A DNA stretch of 64,000 bases from Microbacterium oxydans (GTDB lineage: Bacteria; Actinomycetota; Actinomycetes; Actinomycetales; Microbacteriaceae), in the NCBI RefSeq assembly GCF_000956525.1, contig NZ_JYIW01000026.1:744001-808000 (forward strand). The letters are read 5' to 3'. Below are positions 49,366 through 57,982 of the stretch, one piece after another (the first letter of the stretch is position 1; each line of letters starts with the position of its first letter). Both the position numbers and the translations under genes were made by a program. Below the pieces are notes generated by a model that saw nothing but the letters and a program-made list of their open reading frames with translations, was not told the DNA's origin and searched no databases.

Positions 49366-51258
49366 ATGACCCCCTCACGACTCGCCGAGCTCAGCCATGA
49401 CCCGGACGCCTCGTTCGTCCTGATCGCGCGCGACGGCGCAGACACCGTCGAGCTGCTCACCGGCGACGTCATCGACGTCGACCTGCTCGCCGACATCCCG
49501 CTGACGATCGACGGAACCCCGCGCGAGGTCTTCTCCCTCGTCCCCTACCGACAGGTGCGCGAACGCGGATTCGTGGCGCAGGACGACGGCGCACCGCTGC
49601 GCTGCTTGGTCGTCGACGAACACCTCCATCTGCCCACAGGCGAACTGCTCGCCGAGCTGCCGACCGCGTCGGTCCCGCTCCGCGACGCCGGCTTCGACAT
49701 CGCCGACGAGGAGTACGCCTCGATCGTCGAGACCGTGATCGCCGATGAGATCGGGCGCGGCGAGGGCGCGAACTTCGTGATCCGCCGCGATTTCACCGCG
49801 AACATCGATGTCGACGACCGCACGGCTGCGCTCACCTGGTTCCGAGCGCTGTTGACGCACGAGCGCGGCGCGTACTGGACGTTCGCAGTCTTCACGCCCG
49901 GTCACATCGCCGTCGGCGCGAGCCCGGAGGCGCACGTCGTGGCGCGCGAGGGCATCGTCACGATGAATCCGATCTCCGGTACGTTCCGGCATCCGGCCGG
50001 CGGGTCGACGCGCGAGACACTGGTCGACTTCCTCTCCTCCACCAAGGAGACCGAGGAGCTCTTCATGGTGGTCGACGAGGAGCTCAAGATGATGAGCGCC
50101 GTGTGCTCGGACGGCGGGCGCATCACCGGCCCGCATCTGAAGGAGATGTCCCGGCTCACGCACACCGAGTACATGCTGCGGGGCCGCAGCAAGCTCGATC
50201 CGCGCGACATCCTCCGCGAGACCATGTTCGCCCCCACGGTGACGGGCTCACCGATGCAGAACGCCTGCGCCGTCATCCGCCGCCATGAACGCGAACCTCG
50301 CGGCTACTACTCCGGCGTCGCCGCGCTGTTCACCCCGAACGCCGACGGCGGCCACGACCTCGACGCCCCGATCCTCATCCGCACCGTGTATCTCGTGGAC
50401 GGCGCACTGCGCGTGCCGGTCGGCGCGACGCTCGTGCGGCACTCCGACCCCCATGGCGAGGTCAGCGAGACGCACGGCAAGGCGGCGGGCGTGCTCGGCG
50501 CCATCGGAGCGATCGACCGAGACCGCGCAGCCGAAGCCCGCAGCGAGGCGGATGATCCGGACGCGCCGCGTGCCGCAGTCAGCCTCGCTGACGACCCCGT
50601 GGTCGCCGAACTGCTCGCATCGCGCAATTCCCGGCTGGCCGAGTTCTGGCTCAACCCACAGGGCGACGACGCCGCCGGTCGATTCGCCGGACGAACCGCG
50701 GTGGTCGTCGATGCCGAGGACCGGTTCACGACCATGCTGGCGCACCAGCTCCGACACCTCGGTCTCGCCGTCTCGATCGTCCCGTGGGATGCGGCGACGG
50801 ATGCCGAACTGGATGCTGCCGACCTCGTCGTGACCGGCCCCGGCCCCGGCGACCCGCGTGATCCGGAGAGCCCGCGCATCGCCCGCATGCGAGAGGCCGT
50901 CGCACGGCGGCTGGAGGCAGACGCCCCGCTGCTCGCGGTGTGCCTGAGCCATCAGATCCTCGCCGACCGGCTCGGCATCACGCTCACACCGCTCGACGCT
51001 CCGCACCAGGGCCTGCAGAAGTCGGTGCCGGTGTTCGGTGAGGATGCTTCGATCGGCTTCTACAACACCTTCACTGCCCGCGTCACCCCGGGGACCACGG
51101 CAGTCGACGGCGTCGAGATCTCAGCGGATCCGCTCACGGGAGACGTCTACGCACTCCGAGGGACGCACTTCGCATCAGTGCAGGGACACCTCGAGTCGAT
51201 CCTGTCGCGTGACGGCATCCGCACCCTCGAGCGGCTCGTCGAGCACGCGCTGCGCTGA
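49366..51258 (+). CDS. trpEG: Fused anthranilate synthase TrpE-TrpG (PhzE-like type)
   Basis: A 630-residue fusion. The chorismate-binding part (about 1-410) has MNPISGTFRHP, EELFMVVDEELKMM and LFAPTVTGSP-like ETMFAPTVTGSPMQ. The C-terminal glutamine amidotransferase (about 440-630) has nucleophile Cys526 in AVCLSHQ and His608/Glu610 in QGHLES. It makes anthranilate from chorismate and glutamine. The sequence is of the PhzE-like branch, but the Trp-codon attenuator upstream argues for tryptophan synthesis. AGGAG precedes ATG 49366. No other trp genes are nearby. Confidence 0.9.
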   Translation: MTPSRLAELSHDPDASFVLIARDGADTVELLTGDVIDVDLLADIPLTIDGTPREVFSLVPYRQVRERGFVAQDDGAPLRCLVVDEHLHLPTGELLAELPTASVPLRDAGFDIADEEYASIVETVIADEIGRGEGANFVIRRDFTANIDVDDRTAALTWFRALLTHERGAYWTFAVFTPGHIAVGASPEAHVVAREGIVTMNPISGTFRHPAGGSTRETLVDFLSSTKETEELFMVVDEELKMMSAVCSDGGRITGPHLKEMSRLTHTEYMLRGRSKLDPRDILRETMFAPTVTGSPMQNACAVIRRHEREPRGYYSGVAALFTPNADGGHDLDAPILIRTVYLVDGALRVPVGATLVRHSDPHGEVSETHGKAAGVLGAIGAIDRDRAAEARSEADDPDAPRAAVSLADDPVVAELLASRNSRLAEFWLNPQGDDAAGRFAGRTAVVVDAEDRFTTMLAHQLRHLGLAVSIVPWDAATDAELDAADLVVTGPGPGDPRDPESPRIARMREAVARRLEADAPLLAVCLSHQILADRLGITLTPLDAPHQGLQKSVPVFGEDASIGFYNTFTARVTPGTTAVDGVEISADPLTGDVYALRGTHFASVQGHLESILSRDGIRTLERLVEHALR

Positions 51259-51284
51259 GCCGGGCAGGCTGCGGGAAGACTGAC

Positions 51285-52598
51285 TCAGCCGAGGATGTCG
51301 ATCGGCTTGAACAGGTCGGCGATGATCAGCAGGGCGCCCATCGCGATCAGCAACGTCGCGACGACCACCGTCAGCGGCACGAGGCGCGTGGCGTCGACCG
51401 GCGCGGGTGGGGGGCGACGGAACAGCTTCGCCCAGACCCGCTTGATCCCCTCCCACAGCGCGACCACGATGTGACCGCCGTCGAGCGGCAGCAGCGGGAT
51501 CAGGTTGAAGACGAACAGCGCGACGTTCAGCGAGCCGAGCAGGCCGAGCAGCACCGAGATCCGGTTCAGCACGGGAGCGTCGGTCGCTGCGACCTCGCCG
51601 GCGAGCCGGCCGACCCCGACGACGCTGAGCGGACCGTTCGGGTCGCGCTCCCCGCCCGTGACGAGGGCGACACCGACGTCCCACAGACGCACCGGCAACG
51701 TCACGATGAGCGTCCCGACCCTGGCGACGGTATCGCCGGTCATCTCGACGCCTGCGTTCAGCGGCTGTTGGACGAATCCCATCTGCGACGCCATGCCGAC
51801 GTAGCCGACCTTCTTGACGATCTGCGCGCCGGTGTCGTCGAGCAACGGCTGCCCGCTGGCATCCGTCAGGGTGCGCTCGGCCGAGATCGGCGTGATGCGC
51901 AGCGTCTGCTTCGCGCCGTCGCGCTGGATGACGACATCGAGCGACTGACCCGGAGACGCCTGCACGATCGCAGTGGCCTCGGCGAAGGTCGAGACCGGGG
52001 TGCCGTCGATCGACAGCAGCACGTCGCCCGGCATGATGCCGGCTTCCGCTGCCGGCGTCGCCTGATCGCCCGGCTGGCATTCGGTCTGGGTGGAACCAGC
52101 GGGCACGACGCACTCGTTGACCGAGGCGATCGTGGTGGTGCCCTGCTGCATCCCGATGCCGGAGAGCAGCACGGTGAAGATGACGACGGCCAGGACGAGG
52201 TTCATGAGCGGCCCGCCGAGCATGACGATCACGCGCTTCCAGACCGGAAGCCGGTAGAAGACACGGTCCTCCGCGCCCGCAGCGATCGTCTCGTCATTCG
52301 CCGAGCGAGCATCCTGGATCAGCGCCCGGAAGGCGCCTCTGGCGGGTCCTGCCGTGGACGAGGCCGGGTACATGCCCGACATCGAGATGAATCCGCCGAC
52401 GGGCAGCAGCTTGAAGCCGTACTCGGTCTCGCCGATCCTCTTCGACCAGAGACGCGGCCCGAACCCGATCATGTACTGCCCGACGCGCACGCCGAAGAGC
52501 TTCGCGGGAACGAGGTGTCCGACCTCGTGCAGACCGATCGACAACCCGAGGCCGATCAGCATGAAGAGGATGCCGGCCAGATACAGGAGGATTTCCAC
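51285..52598 (-). CDS. M50 site-2 protease with PDZ domain (RseP/Rip1 type)
   Basis: A 437-residue intramembrane zinc protease. The first helix carries HEVGH (GLSIGLHEVGHLVPAKLFGV), a PDZ domain lies in the middle (about 190-270), and the last helices hold the third ligand in IPLLPLDGGHIV. Such proteases cleave anti-sigma factors and other membrane proteins. GTG 52598 is chosen because TACCGT lies 6 bases before it and homologues start at this helix; an upstream GTG (52637) lacks signals. Confidence 0.92.
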   Translation of the reverse strand: MEILLYLAGILFMLIGLGLSIGLHEVGHLVPAKLFGVRVGQYMIGFGPRLWSKRIGETEYGFKLLPVGGFISMSGMYPASSTAGPARGAFRALIQDARSANDETIAAGAEDRVFYRLPVWKRVIVMLGGPLMNLVLAVVIFTVLLSGIGMQQGTTTIASVNECVVPAGSTQTECQPGDQATPAAEAGIMPGDVLLSIDGTPVSTFAEATAIVQASPGQSLDVVIQRDGAKQTLRITPISAERTLTDASGQPLLDDTGAQIVKKVGYVGMASQMGFVQQPLNAGVEMTGDTVARVGTLIVTLPVRLWDVGVALVTGGERDPNGPLSVVGVGRLAGEVAATDAPVLNRISVLLGLLGSLNVALFVFNLIPLLPLDGGHIVVALWEGIKRVWAKLFRRPPPAPVDATRLVPLTVVVATLLIAMGALLIIADLFKPIDILG

Positions 52599-52604
52599 CT
52601 GCTC

Positions 52605-52610
52605 ACGGTA
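52605..52610 (-). promoter_or_regulatory. -10 hexamer TACCGT, leaderless M50 protease gene
   Basis: Minus-strand TACCGT, 6 bases, then GTG 52598. Confidence 0.45.
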
Positions 52611-52713
52611 CAGGGCTGCATCTAGGAATCCGCCCACACGTGCCGAGGCTCGCCGCCGGCCCAGGTCGCGCCGACGAGGAATCCCGGCTGCGCCATGAGA
52701 TCATTGACCCGAC

Positions 52714-54336
52714 ATGTCGATTGAACAACAACCGAGCCTGCCTCCCGTGCTCCGCCCCGCGAACCCGCCCCGGCGTGAGCTGTCCGAACTCGCTTCTCGA
52801 TTCGCCCGCAGTGTGCGCGGCGATGTGGGCGGAGTCGTCGTCTCCGGCATCACGCTGGCGACCGCCGACCTCCGAGCCGGAGAGGCGTTCGTCGCGATCC
52901 AGGGGGTGAATCGTCACGGAGCCGAGTTCTCGGTGGCCGCCGCCGAGAAGGGCGCGGTCGCGATCATCACCGACGAAGCCGGCGCGACCATCGCCGAATC
53001 GGTCGGCCTGCCGATCATCGTGGTCGACAACCCCCGCAGCATCCTGGGCGACCTGAGCGCCTGGGTGTACGGCACCGGGGCCGGCGACCCGCTCCCGCTC
53101 CTGTTCGCGACGACCGGCACCAACGGCAAGACCAGCGTCTCGCATCTGCTGGAAGGCATCCTCGAGCAGCTCGGCGTCGTCGCCGGGCTGTCCTCGACCG
53201 CGGAACGGCACATCGCGGGCGAAGTCATCGTCTCGCGGCTGACCACGCCTGAGGCATCCGAGATGCACGCCCTCCTCGCGCTCATGCGCGAGCGGCAGGT
53301 CGAAGCCGTCGCCGTCGAGGTCAGCGCACAGGCGCTCTCCCGGCATCGCGTCGACGGCCTCGTGTTCGACGTCGCCGGCTTCACGAACCTCAGCCACGAT
53401 CACCTCGACGACTACGCCGACATGGAGGAGTACTTCGAGGCGAAGCTGCCGCTGTTCCGCCCCGACCGGGCACGCCGCGCAGTCATCTGCCTCGACTCGC
53501 CGTCCGGCGCCATCGTCGTCGAGCGCGCCGAGATCCCCACGGTCACAGTGGGCACGCCGTCGATCGCTGCGGATCCGGATGCTGCCGCGAAGGCAGACTG
53601 GGTCGTCGTGATCGACGACGAGCGCGCCTCCGGCACCACGTTCACGATGACCGGTCCCGCCGGCTCGCTGACGACCACCGTCCCGGTGATCGGACCGCAC
53701 ATGGCCGCGAACGCCGCGCTGGCGATCGTGATGCTGCTCGAGGGTGGCTACAGCTGGGAGCGGATCGCCGCGGCGCTCGATCGCGACGGCGGGATCCGCG
53801 CATACCTGCCCGGTCGCACGCAGCTGGTGTCGGGCGACCGCGGCCCCGCCGTGTTCGTCGACTTCGGCCACTCCCCCGATGCCTTCGAGAAGACCCTCGC
53901 TGCCGTTCGCCGGGTCACGCCCGGCCGTGTCGTGATGCTGTTCGGCGCAGATGGCGATCGCGACGCCAGCAAACGGTTCGACATGGCGCGCACCGCCGTC
54001 GAAGGCAGCGACATCCTGGTCGTCACGGATCACCACCCGCGGTTCGAGGATCCCGAATCGATCAGGAAGACCCTCGTCGACGGCGCCCGCAGGGCACGCC
54101 CGGATGCCGAGATCCACGAGTATTCACCGCCCGAGCGCGCGATCGTGGCGGCGGTCGCACTGGTCGGCGACGGCGACGCGATCCTCTGGGCAGGCCCTGG
54201 GCACCAGGACTATCGCGACATCCGCGGCGTCCGGACGCCGTACTCCGCTCGGGAGCTCGCACGCCGCGCGCTGAAGTCGGCGGGATGGCCGGTTCCCGAC
54301 TCGCACTGGCCGGTGCCGTACTCCGACGAGGACTGA
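52714..54336 (+). CDS. Mur ligase family protein, MurE-like
   Basis: A 540-residue three-domain ligase. The ATP loop is TTGTNGKTSVSHLLEG (about 132-147), followed by STAERHIAGEVIVSRLTTPE, as in MurE, which adds the third residue to the peptidoglycan peptide. The central VDFGHSPDAFEKTL and the C-terminal TDHHPRFEDPESIR follow. The amino-acid-binding DNPR of diaminopimelate-type MurE is replaced by HHPR (440-443). It lies outside any division/cell-wall cluster, so it may be the main MurE with another specificity, or a second enzyme. Confidence 0.85.
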   Translation: MSIEQQPSLPPVLRPANPPRRELSELASRFARSVRGDVGGVVVSGITLATADLRAGEAFVAIQGVNRHGAEFSVAAAEKGAVAIITDEAGATIAESVGLPIIVVDNPRSILGDLSAWVYGTGAGDPLPLLFATTGTNGKTSVSHLLEGILEQLGVVAGLSSTAERHIAGEVIVSRLTTPEASEMHALLALMRERQVEAVAVEVSAQALSRHRVDGLVFDVAGFTNLSHDHLDDYADMEEYFEAKLPLFRPDRARRAVICLDSPSGAIVVERAEIPTVTVGTPSIAADPDAAAKADWVVVIDDERASGTTFTMTGPAGSLTTTVPVIGPHMAANAALAIVMLLEGGYSWERIAAALDRDGGIRAYLPGRTQLVSGDRGPAVFVDFGHSPDAFEKTLAAVRRVTPGRVVMLFGADGDRDASKRFDMARTAVEGSDILVVTDHHPRFEDPESIRKTLVDGARRARPDAEIHEYSPPERAIVAAVALVGDGDAILWAGPGHQDYRDIRGVRTPYSARELARRALKSAGWPVPDSHWPVPYSDED

Positions 54337-54359
54337 GCAGCGCCGAGCGAAGTTCGGGA

Positions 54360-55445
54360 TCAGATCGCGGCGGCGATCAGACGATCTGCCTTCTCGCGCG
54401 CCCAGCGCTCGGCCTCGGCGAGCGATTCGACCGTGAGCGCATCAGGCGGCTCATGCGCGTCGACGACCCGTGCGATCGTGTCGACGATACCGAGGAAGGG
54501 CAGACGCCCCTCGTGGAAGGCGTCGACAGCCTGCTCGTTCGCGGCGTTGTACACGGCGGGGAAGGTCGCGCCGGCGCGTCCGACGGCCTTCGCGAGCGAC
54601 ACCGCGGGGAACGCCGTGTGGTCGAGCGGCTCGAAGGTCCACGAGGTCGCGGCCGTCCAGTCGATCGGCGTCCCCACGCCGCCGACGCGATGCGGCCAGT
54701 CGAGCCCGAGCGAGATCGGCAGACGCATGTCGGGCGGTGAAGCCTGCGCGATCGTGGATCCGTCGATGAACTCGACCATCGAATGCACGACCGACTGGGG
54801 GTGCACCACCACCTCGATGTCGTCGTAGGCGACGTCGAACAGCAGATGGGCCTCGATCACCTCAAGACCCTTGTTGACGAGGGTGGCCGAGTTCGTGGTG
54901 ACCATGCGCCCCATATCCCAGGTCGGATGCGCGAGCGCCTCCGCCGGAGTCACCGACGCCATCCCGTCGCGGCTGCGACCACGGAACGGACCACCGGATG
55001 CCGTCACGACCAGGCGCCGTACCTCAGCATGGGTGCCGCTGCGCAGCGCCTGCGCGATGGCCGAGTGCTCGGAGTCGACGGGCACGATCTGATCGGGGGC
55101 GGCAGCGGCCTGCACCAGAGCGCCGCCCACGATCAGCGACTCCTTGTTCGCGAGCGCAAGCGTGCGGCCGGCCTTCAGCGCGGCGAGCGTCGAGCCGAGC
55201 CCGATCGAACCGGTGATCGCGTTGAGCACGACATCCGCCTCGACATCGCGGACCAACTGCTCAGCCTCGACAGCACCCAGCGCCGTGTGCTCGACCTGGA
55301 ACTGCTCGGCCTGCGTCGCCATCAGCTCGGCATTCGTGCCGGCGGCAAGCCCGACCAGTTCGAAGCGCCTGGGGTTCGCGCGGATCACATCCAGCGCCTG
55401 CGTGCCGATGGAACCGGTGGAGCCGAGGACGATGATGCGACGCAT
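54360..55445 (-). CDS. dxr: 1-deoxy-D-xylulose-5-phosphate reductoisomerase
   Basis: A 361-residue DXR, the second step of the MEP pathway. It starts [20 protein letters not shown] (NADPH loop). The metal-binding acidic segment is PVDSEHSAI, and the catalytic loop TASGGPFRG precedes HPTWDMG. TAGGCT lies 7 bases before ATG 55445. With ispG and the M50 protease it belongs to a cluster conserved in actinobacteria. Confidence 0.97.
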   Translation of the reverse strand: MRRIIVLGSTGSIGTQALDVIRANPRRFELVGLAAGTNAELMATQAEQFQVEHTALGAVEAEQLVRDVEADVVLNAITGSIGLGSTLAALKAGRTLALANKESLIVGGALVQAAAAPDQIVPVDSEHSAIAQALRSGTHAEVRRLVVTASGGPFRGRSRDGMASVTPAEALAHPTWDMGRMVTTNSATLVNKGLEVIEAHLLFDVAYDDIEVVVHPQSVVHSMVEFIDGSTIAQASPPDMRLPISLGLDWPHRVGGVGTPIDWTAATSWTFEPLDHTAFPAVSLAKAVGRAGATFPAVYNAANEQAVDAFHEGRLPFLGIVDTIARVVDAHEPPDALTVESLAEAERWAREKADRLIAAAI

Positions 55446-55452
55446 GCCGCCC

Positions 55453-55458
55453 AGCCTA
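55453..55458 (-). promoter_or_regulatory. -10 hexamer TAGGCT, near-leaderless dxr
   Basis: Minus-strand TAGGCT, 7 bases, then ATG 55445. Confidence 0.45.
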
Positions 55459-55492
55459 TGTCACGCAGCTACTCGTGCTGCGTGGGCGATGC

Positions 55493-56449
55493 CTACTGCT
55501 GGACCGGCGTCGTCGCGAGGATGTCGACCACGAAGACGAGGCTCTCCTTCTGGAGTTCGTTGCCCTCGACCGCGCCGTATCCGTCTGCCGGAGGCATCTC
55601 GACGATCACCTGGGAGCCGACCTTCTGACCCTCGAGCGCGGTCCGGAAGCCGGTCACGACACCGGTGGTCTGGAACTGCGCGGGAACAGCGTCGCGGCCC
55701 CAGCTGGAGTCGAACTCCTTGCCGTCCGACCACTTGACGCCGCGGTACTGCACGACCACGAGGTCGCCGGAAGCGACGGTCGCGCCGTCACCCTGCTTGA
55801 GGACGGCGACCTTCGTCTCGGTGGGCTCGTCGGCGTCCGGGATCGTGATCGTCGGGGATCCCTTGTCGTCGAGCTTGACCGTGGGCATGCCGGGAGTCGG
55901 GTCCACCGGGGTACCTGTGGCGACCTCGGGGAGGTGCTCGACGGCCTCGGCGTACACGATGACGTTGCCCGCGCCTTCGCCCAGCACGCTGCTCGGCAGC
56001 GCCAGAGCGATCTGCGATCCGACGGGCTCGCACTCGAGCGCGGCGACGAAGAGCGACGACTGGTTCGTGTCGAGCAACACCGGGAGGAGGCCGTCTACAC
56101 CGCGGGCGGAGGAATCGAGCACCTCACCGGTCGCGGCATCCACAATCTGGTAGCGCACCGACACGAGGTCGTTCACGAAGATCTCCTCGCCGTCACCCGG
56201 CTTCACGACGGTGCGCTCGACGCCCGCGAAGGCGGCATCCGCCGGAACCGTCACCTTGGCGTCCGCACCATCGCCTTCGACGACGACCGAGTCGGACGTC
56301 GCACCCGGCTGCGCGTCCAGCGCGCATTCGCTCGACGCCGTCGGTTCCGGCGTGCTCGAGCTCTCGGGCGCAGCACTACCGGCACAGCCTGCCAGCATCA
56401 GGGTCGCCGCGGCGACGGTGGACAGGAAGACGAGCGGACGCGTGCGCAC
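55493..56449 (-). CDS. FKBP-type peptidyl-prolyl isomerase lipoprotein
   Basis: A 318-residue exported protein. The signal ends in lipobox LAGC (about 20-23), followed by a Ser/Pro/Glu linker. Two FKBP-like modules follow: a degenerate one (about 50-180) and a good one with VVVQYRGVKWSDGKEFDSSW and GFRTALEGQKVGSQV (about 210-318). It assists folding outside the membrane. GTG 56449 has GAGG upstream. Confidence 0.9.
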   Translation of the reverse strand: MRTRPLVFLSTVAAATLMLAGCAGSAAPESSSTPEPTASSECALDAQPGATSDSVVVEGDGADAKVTVPADAAFAGVERTVVKPGDGEEIFVNDLVSVRYQIVDAATGEVLDSSARGVDGLLPVLLDTNQSSLFVAALECEPVGSQIALALPSSVLGEGAGNVIVYAEAVEHLPEVATGTPVDPTPGMPTVKLDDKGSPTITIPDADEPTETKVAVLKQGDGATVASGDLVVVQYRGVKWSDGKEFDSSWGRDAVPAQFQTTGVVTGFRTALEGQKVGSQVIVEMPPADGYGAVEGNELQKESLVFVVDILATTPVQQ

Positions 56450-56565
56450 AGTGAGACCTCAGGTTCGCGGGCAGAGCAGGACACTCCATCCTCTCCCATC
56501 CCCCTTTGCTCGCGCTGAGAGACGCGGCGCGATTCTTCATTCCAGCGATGGCATGAATCCGGGAG

Positions 56566-56571
56566 TAACCT
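56566..56571 (+). promoter_or_regulatory. -10 hexamer TAACCT, leaderless acyltransferase gene
   Basis: TAACCT, 6 bases, then ATG 56578. Confidence 0.5.
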
Positions 56572-56577
56572 GCTCTG

Positions 56578-57393
56578 ATGACCTCTGAGCAGTTCGTCGA
56601 GCCCGAATCCTCGCCAGAGGACACGTCTTCGCCAGAGCCGACCTCATCGCCGGAGGATGCATCCAAGCCACGGCACGCCGGATTCGCGTACCGACTCGGT
56701 CGCGGCCTCATCACCCCGCTGGCCCGACTCGTCTATCGTCCGAAGATCGAAGGTCGTGAGAAGGTGCCGCAGAGCGGTGCGGTGATCTTCGCGAGCAACC
56801 ACCTCTCGTTCATCGACTCGATCGCGATCCCGGTGGCGGCTCCCCGCCCGGTGCACTTCCTCGCGAAGTCGAGTTACTTCGAGGGCACCGGCTTCAAGGG
56901 CTGGGTGAGCAGGACGTTCTTCCAGTCCATCGGCGCGATCCCGGTGCGCCGCGGCGCAGGACAGGCCGCGCTCGACGCACTCGACCTGCAACGCCAGCTG
57001 CTCGACGAGGGACTCGCGGTCGCGCTGTACCCGGAGGGCACGCGCTCCACCGACGGCCGGCTCTACAAGGGCCGAACCGGTGTCGCGTTCCTCGCGCTGC
57101 AGACCGGCGCGCCGGTCGTCCCTGTCGGCCTCGTCGGTACCAACAAGGTGATGCCGGTCGGCGCGAAGGTGCCCACCTTGTCCGAGCGCATCACGGTGCG
57201 CTTCGGTGATCCGCTCGACCTCTCCCCGCACGGTCCGGCGACGAGCGGGCGTGCCCGCCGGCTCGCGACCGACGAGATCATGGCAGCGATCCACGCGCTC
57301 TCCGGTCAGGAGCTCGCCGGCGCGTACAACGAAGCCCCGGCACAGGGCGCCATCGAGAAGATCAAGCAGGCTCTGCCGCACGAACGTCGCTGA
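56578..57393 (+). CDS. 1-acyl-sn-glycerol-3-phosphate acyltransferase (PlsC family)
   Basis: A 271-residue acyltransferase with the NHxxxxD motif in ASNHLSFIDS, GAIPVRRGAG and the substrate motif YPEGTRS. It acylates lysophosphatidate or a similar lipid at the membrane. Residues 1-25 are an acidic SSPED/SSPEP repeat, likely disordered. ATG 56578 fits TAACCT-N6. A copy of CTCAGCGCCCGG follows its stop. Confidence 0.92.
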   Translation: MTSEQFVEPESSPEDTSSPEPTSSPEDASKPRHAGFAYRLGRGLITPLARLVYRPKIEGREKVPQSGAVIFASNHLSFIDSIAIPVAAPRPVHFLAKSSYFEGTGFKGWVSRTFFQSIGAIPVRRGAGQAALDALDLQRQLLDEGLAVALYPEGTRSTDGRLYKGRTGVAFLALQTGAPVVPVGLVGTNKVMPVGAKVPTLSERITVRFGDPLDLSPHGPATSGRARRLATDEIMAAIHALSGQELAGAYNEAPAQGAIEKIKQALPHERR

Positions 57394-57406
57394 CAGACGC
57401 GTCCAA

Positions 57407-57418
57407 CTCAGCGCCCGG
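57407..57418 (+). repeat. Copy of intergenic repeat CTCAGCGCCCGG
   Basis: Exact 12-mer 13 bases after the acyltransferase stop, in the gap before the convergent OsmC gene. Confidence 0.5.
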
Positions 57419-57452
57419 CCGTATGCCGCGGCGCGGCACTCGATTGACGGTC

Positions 57453-57950
57453 TCAGCTCTGCGCGGTGACCGTGGCCTCGTGATGCACCGGGAAGTTCAC
57501 CGAGTTCGCGATGAAGCACCACTCGTTCGCCTGACGATGCGCCCGCTCGGCGGCGTCGATCATCGAAGCCTGAGCGACGACGACCTCCGGATGCAGCGTG
57601 ACCTCGACGAACGCACCTCCGCCTGAACCGTTCTCGCGCATCATGCCCGTCGCCTGATCGCGATACGAGATCACGACGACGCCCGCCGTCACGCAGGCGT
57701 GCAGATACGAGAGGAGGTGGCACTCGGAGAGCGAGGCCAGCAACATGTCCTCCGGGTTCCATCGGCCCGGATCACCGCGGAACGGCTTGTCCGCAGACGC
57801 GAGCAGCTCGGGCTTGCCCTCGGCGTCGATGGTCACATCGCGGCGGTAGTCGCGATACCCGCTGGTGCCGGTGCCGCTGTTCCCGGTCCACGTCGAGGTC
57901 AGGGCGTATCGATGCTCGCCGAGCACGTGAGGAGTCGAGTTCGCTGCCAT
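57453..57950 (-). CDS. OsmC-family protein
   Basis: A 165-residue OsmC/Ohr-fold protein. The redox Cys is in ASLSECHLLSYLH, with a second Cys close by (HACVTAGV) and the FRGDPGRWNPEDML loop. OsmC proteins reduce organic peroxides with thiols; here the second Cys is close to the first, as in the YhfA/OsmC-like group, so the peroxidase role is probable but not certain. It is divergent from ansA. Confidence 0.88.
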   Translation of the reverse strand: MAANSTPHVLGEHRYALTSTWTGNSGTGTSGYRDYRRDVTIDAEGKPELLASADKPFRGDPGRWNPEDMLLASLSECHLLSYLHACVTAGVVVISYRDQATGMMRENGSGGGAFVEVTLHPEVVVAQASMIDAAERAHRQANEWCFIANSVNFPVHHEATVTAQS

Positions 57951-57970
57951 GCGTCCAAGTCTGCCACCGG

Positions 57971-57976
57971 TAGGCT
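57971..57976 (+). promoter_or_regulatory. -10 hexamer TAGGCT, leaderless asparaginase gene
   Basis: TAGGCT, 6 bases, then GTG 57983. Confidence 0.5.
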
Positions 57977-57982
57977 TGCCTG

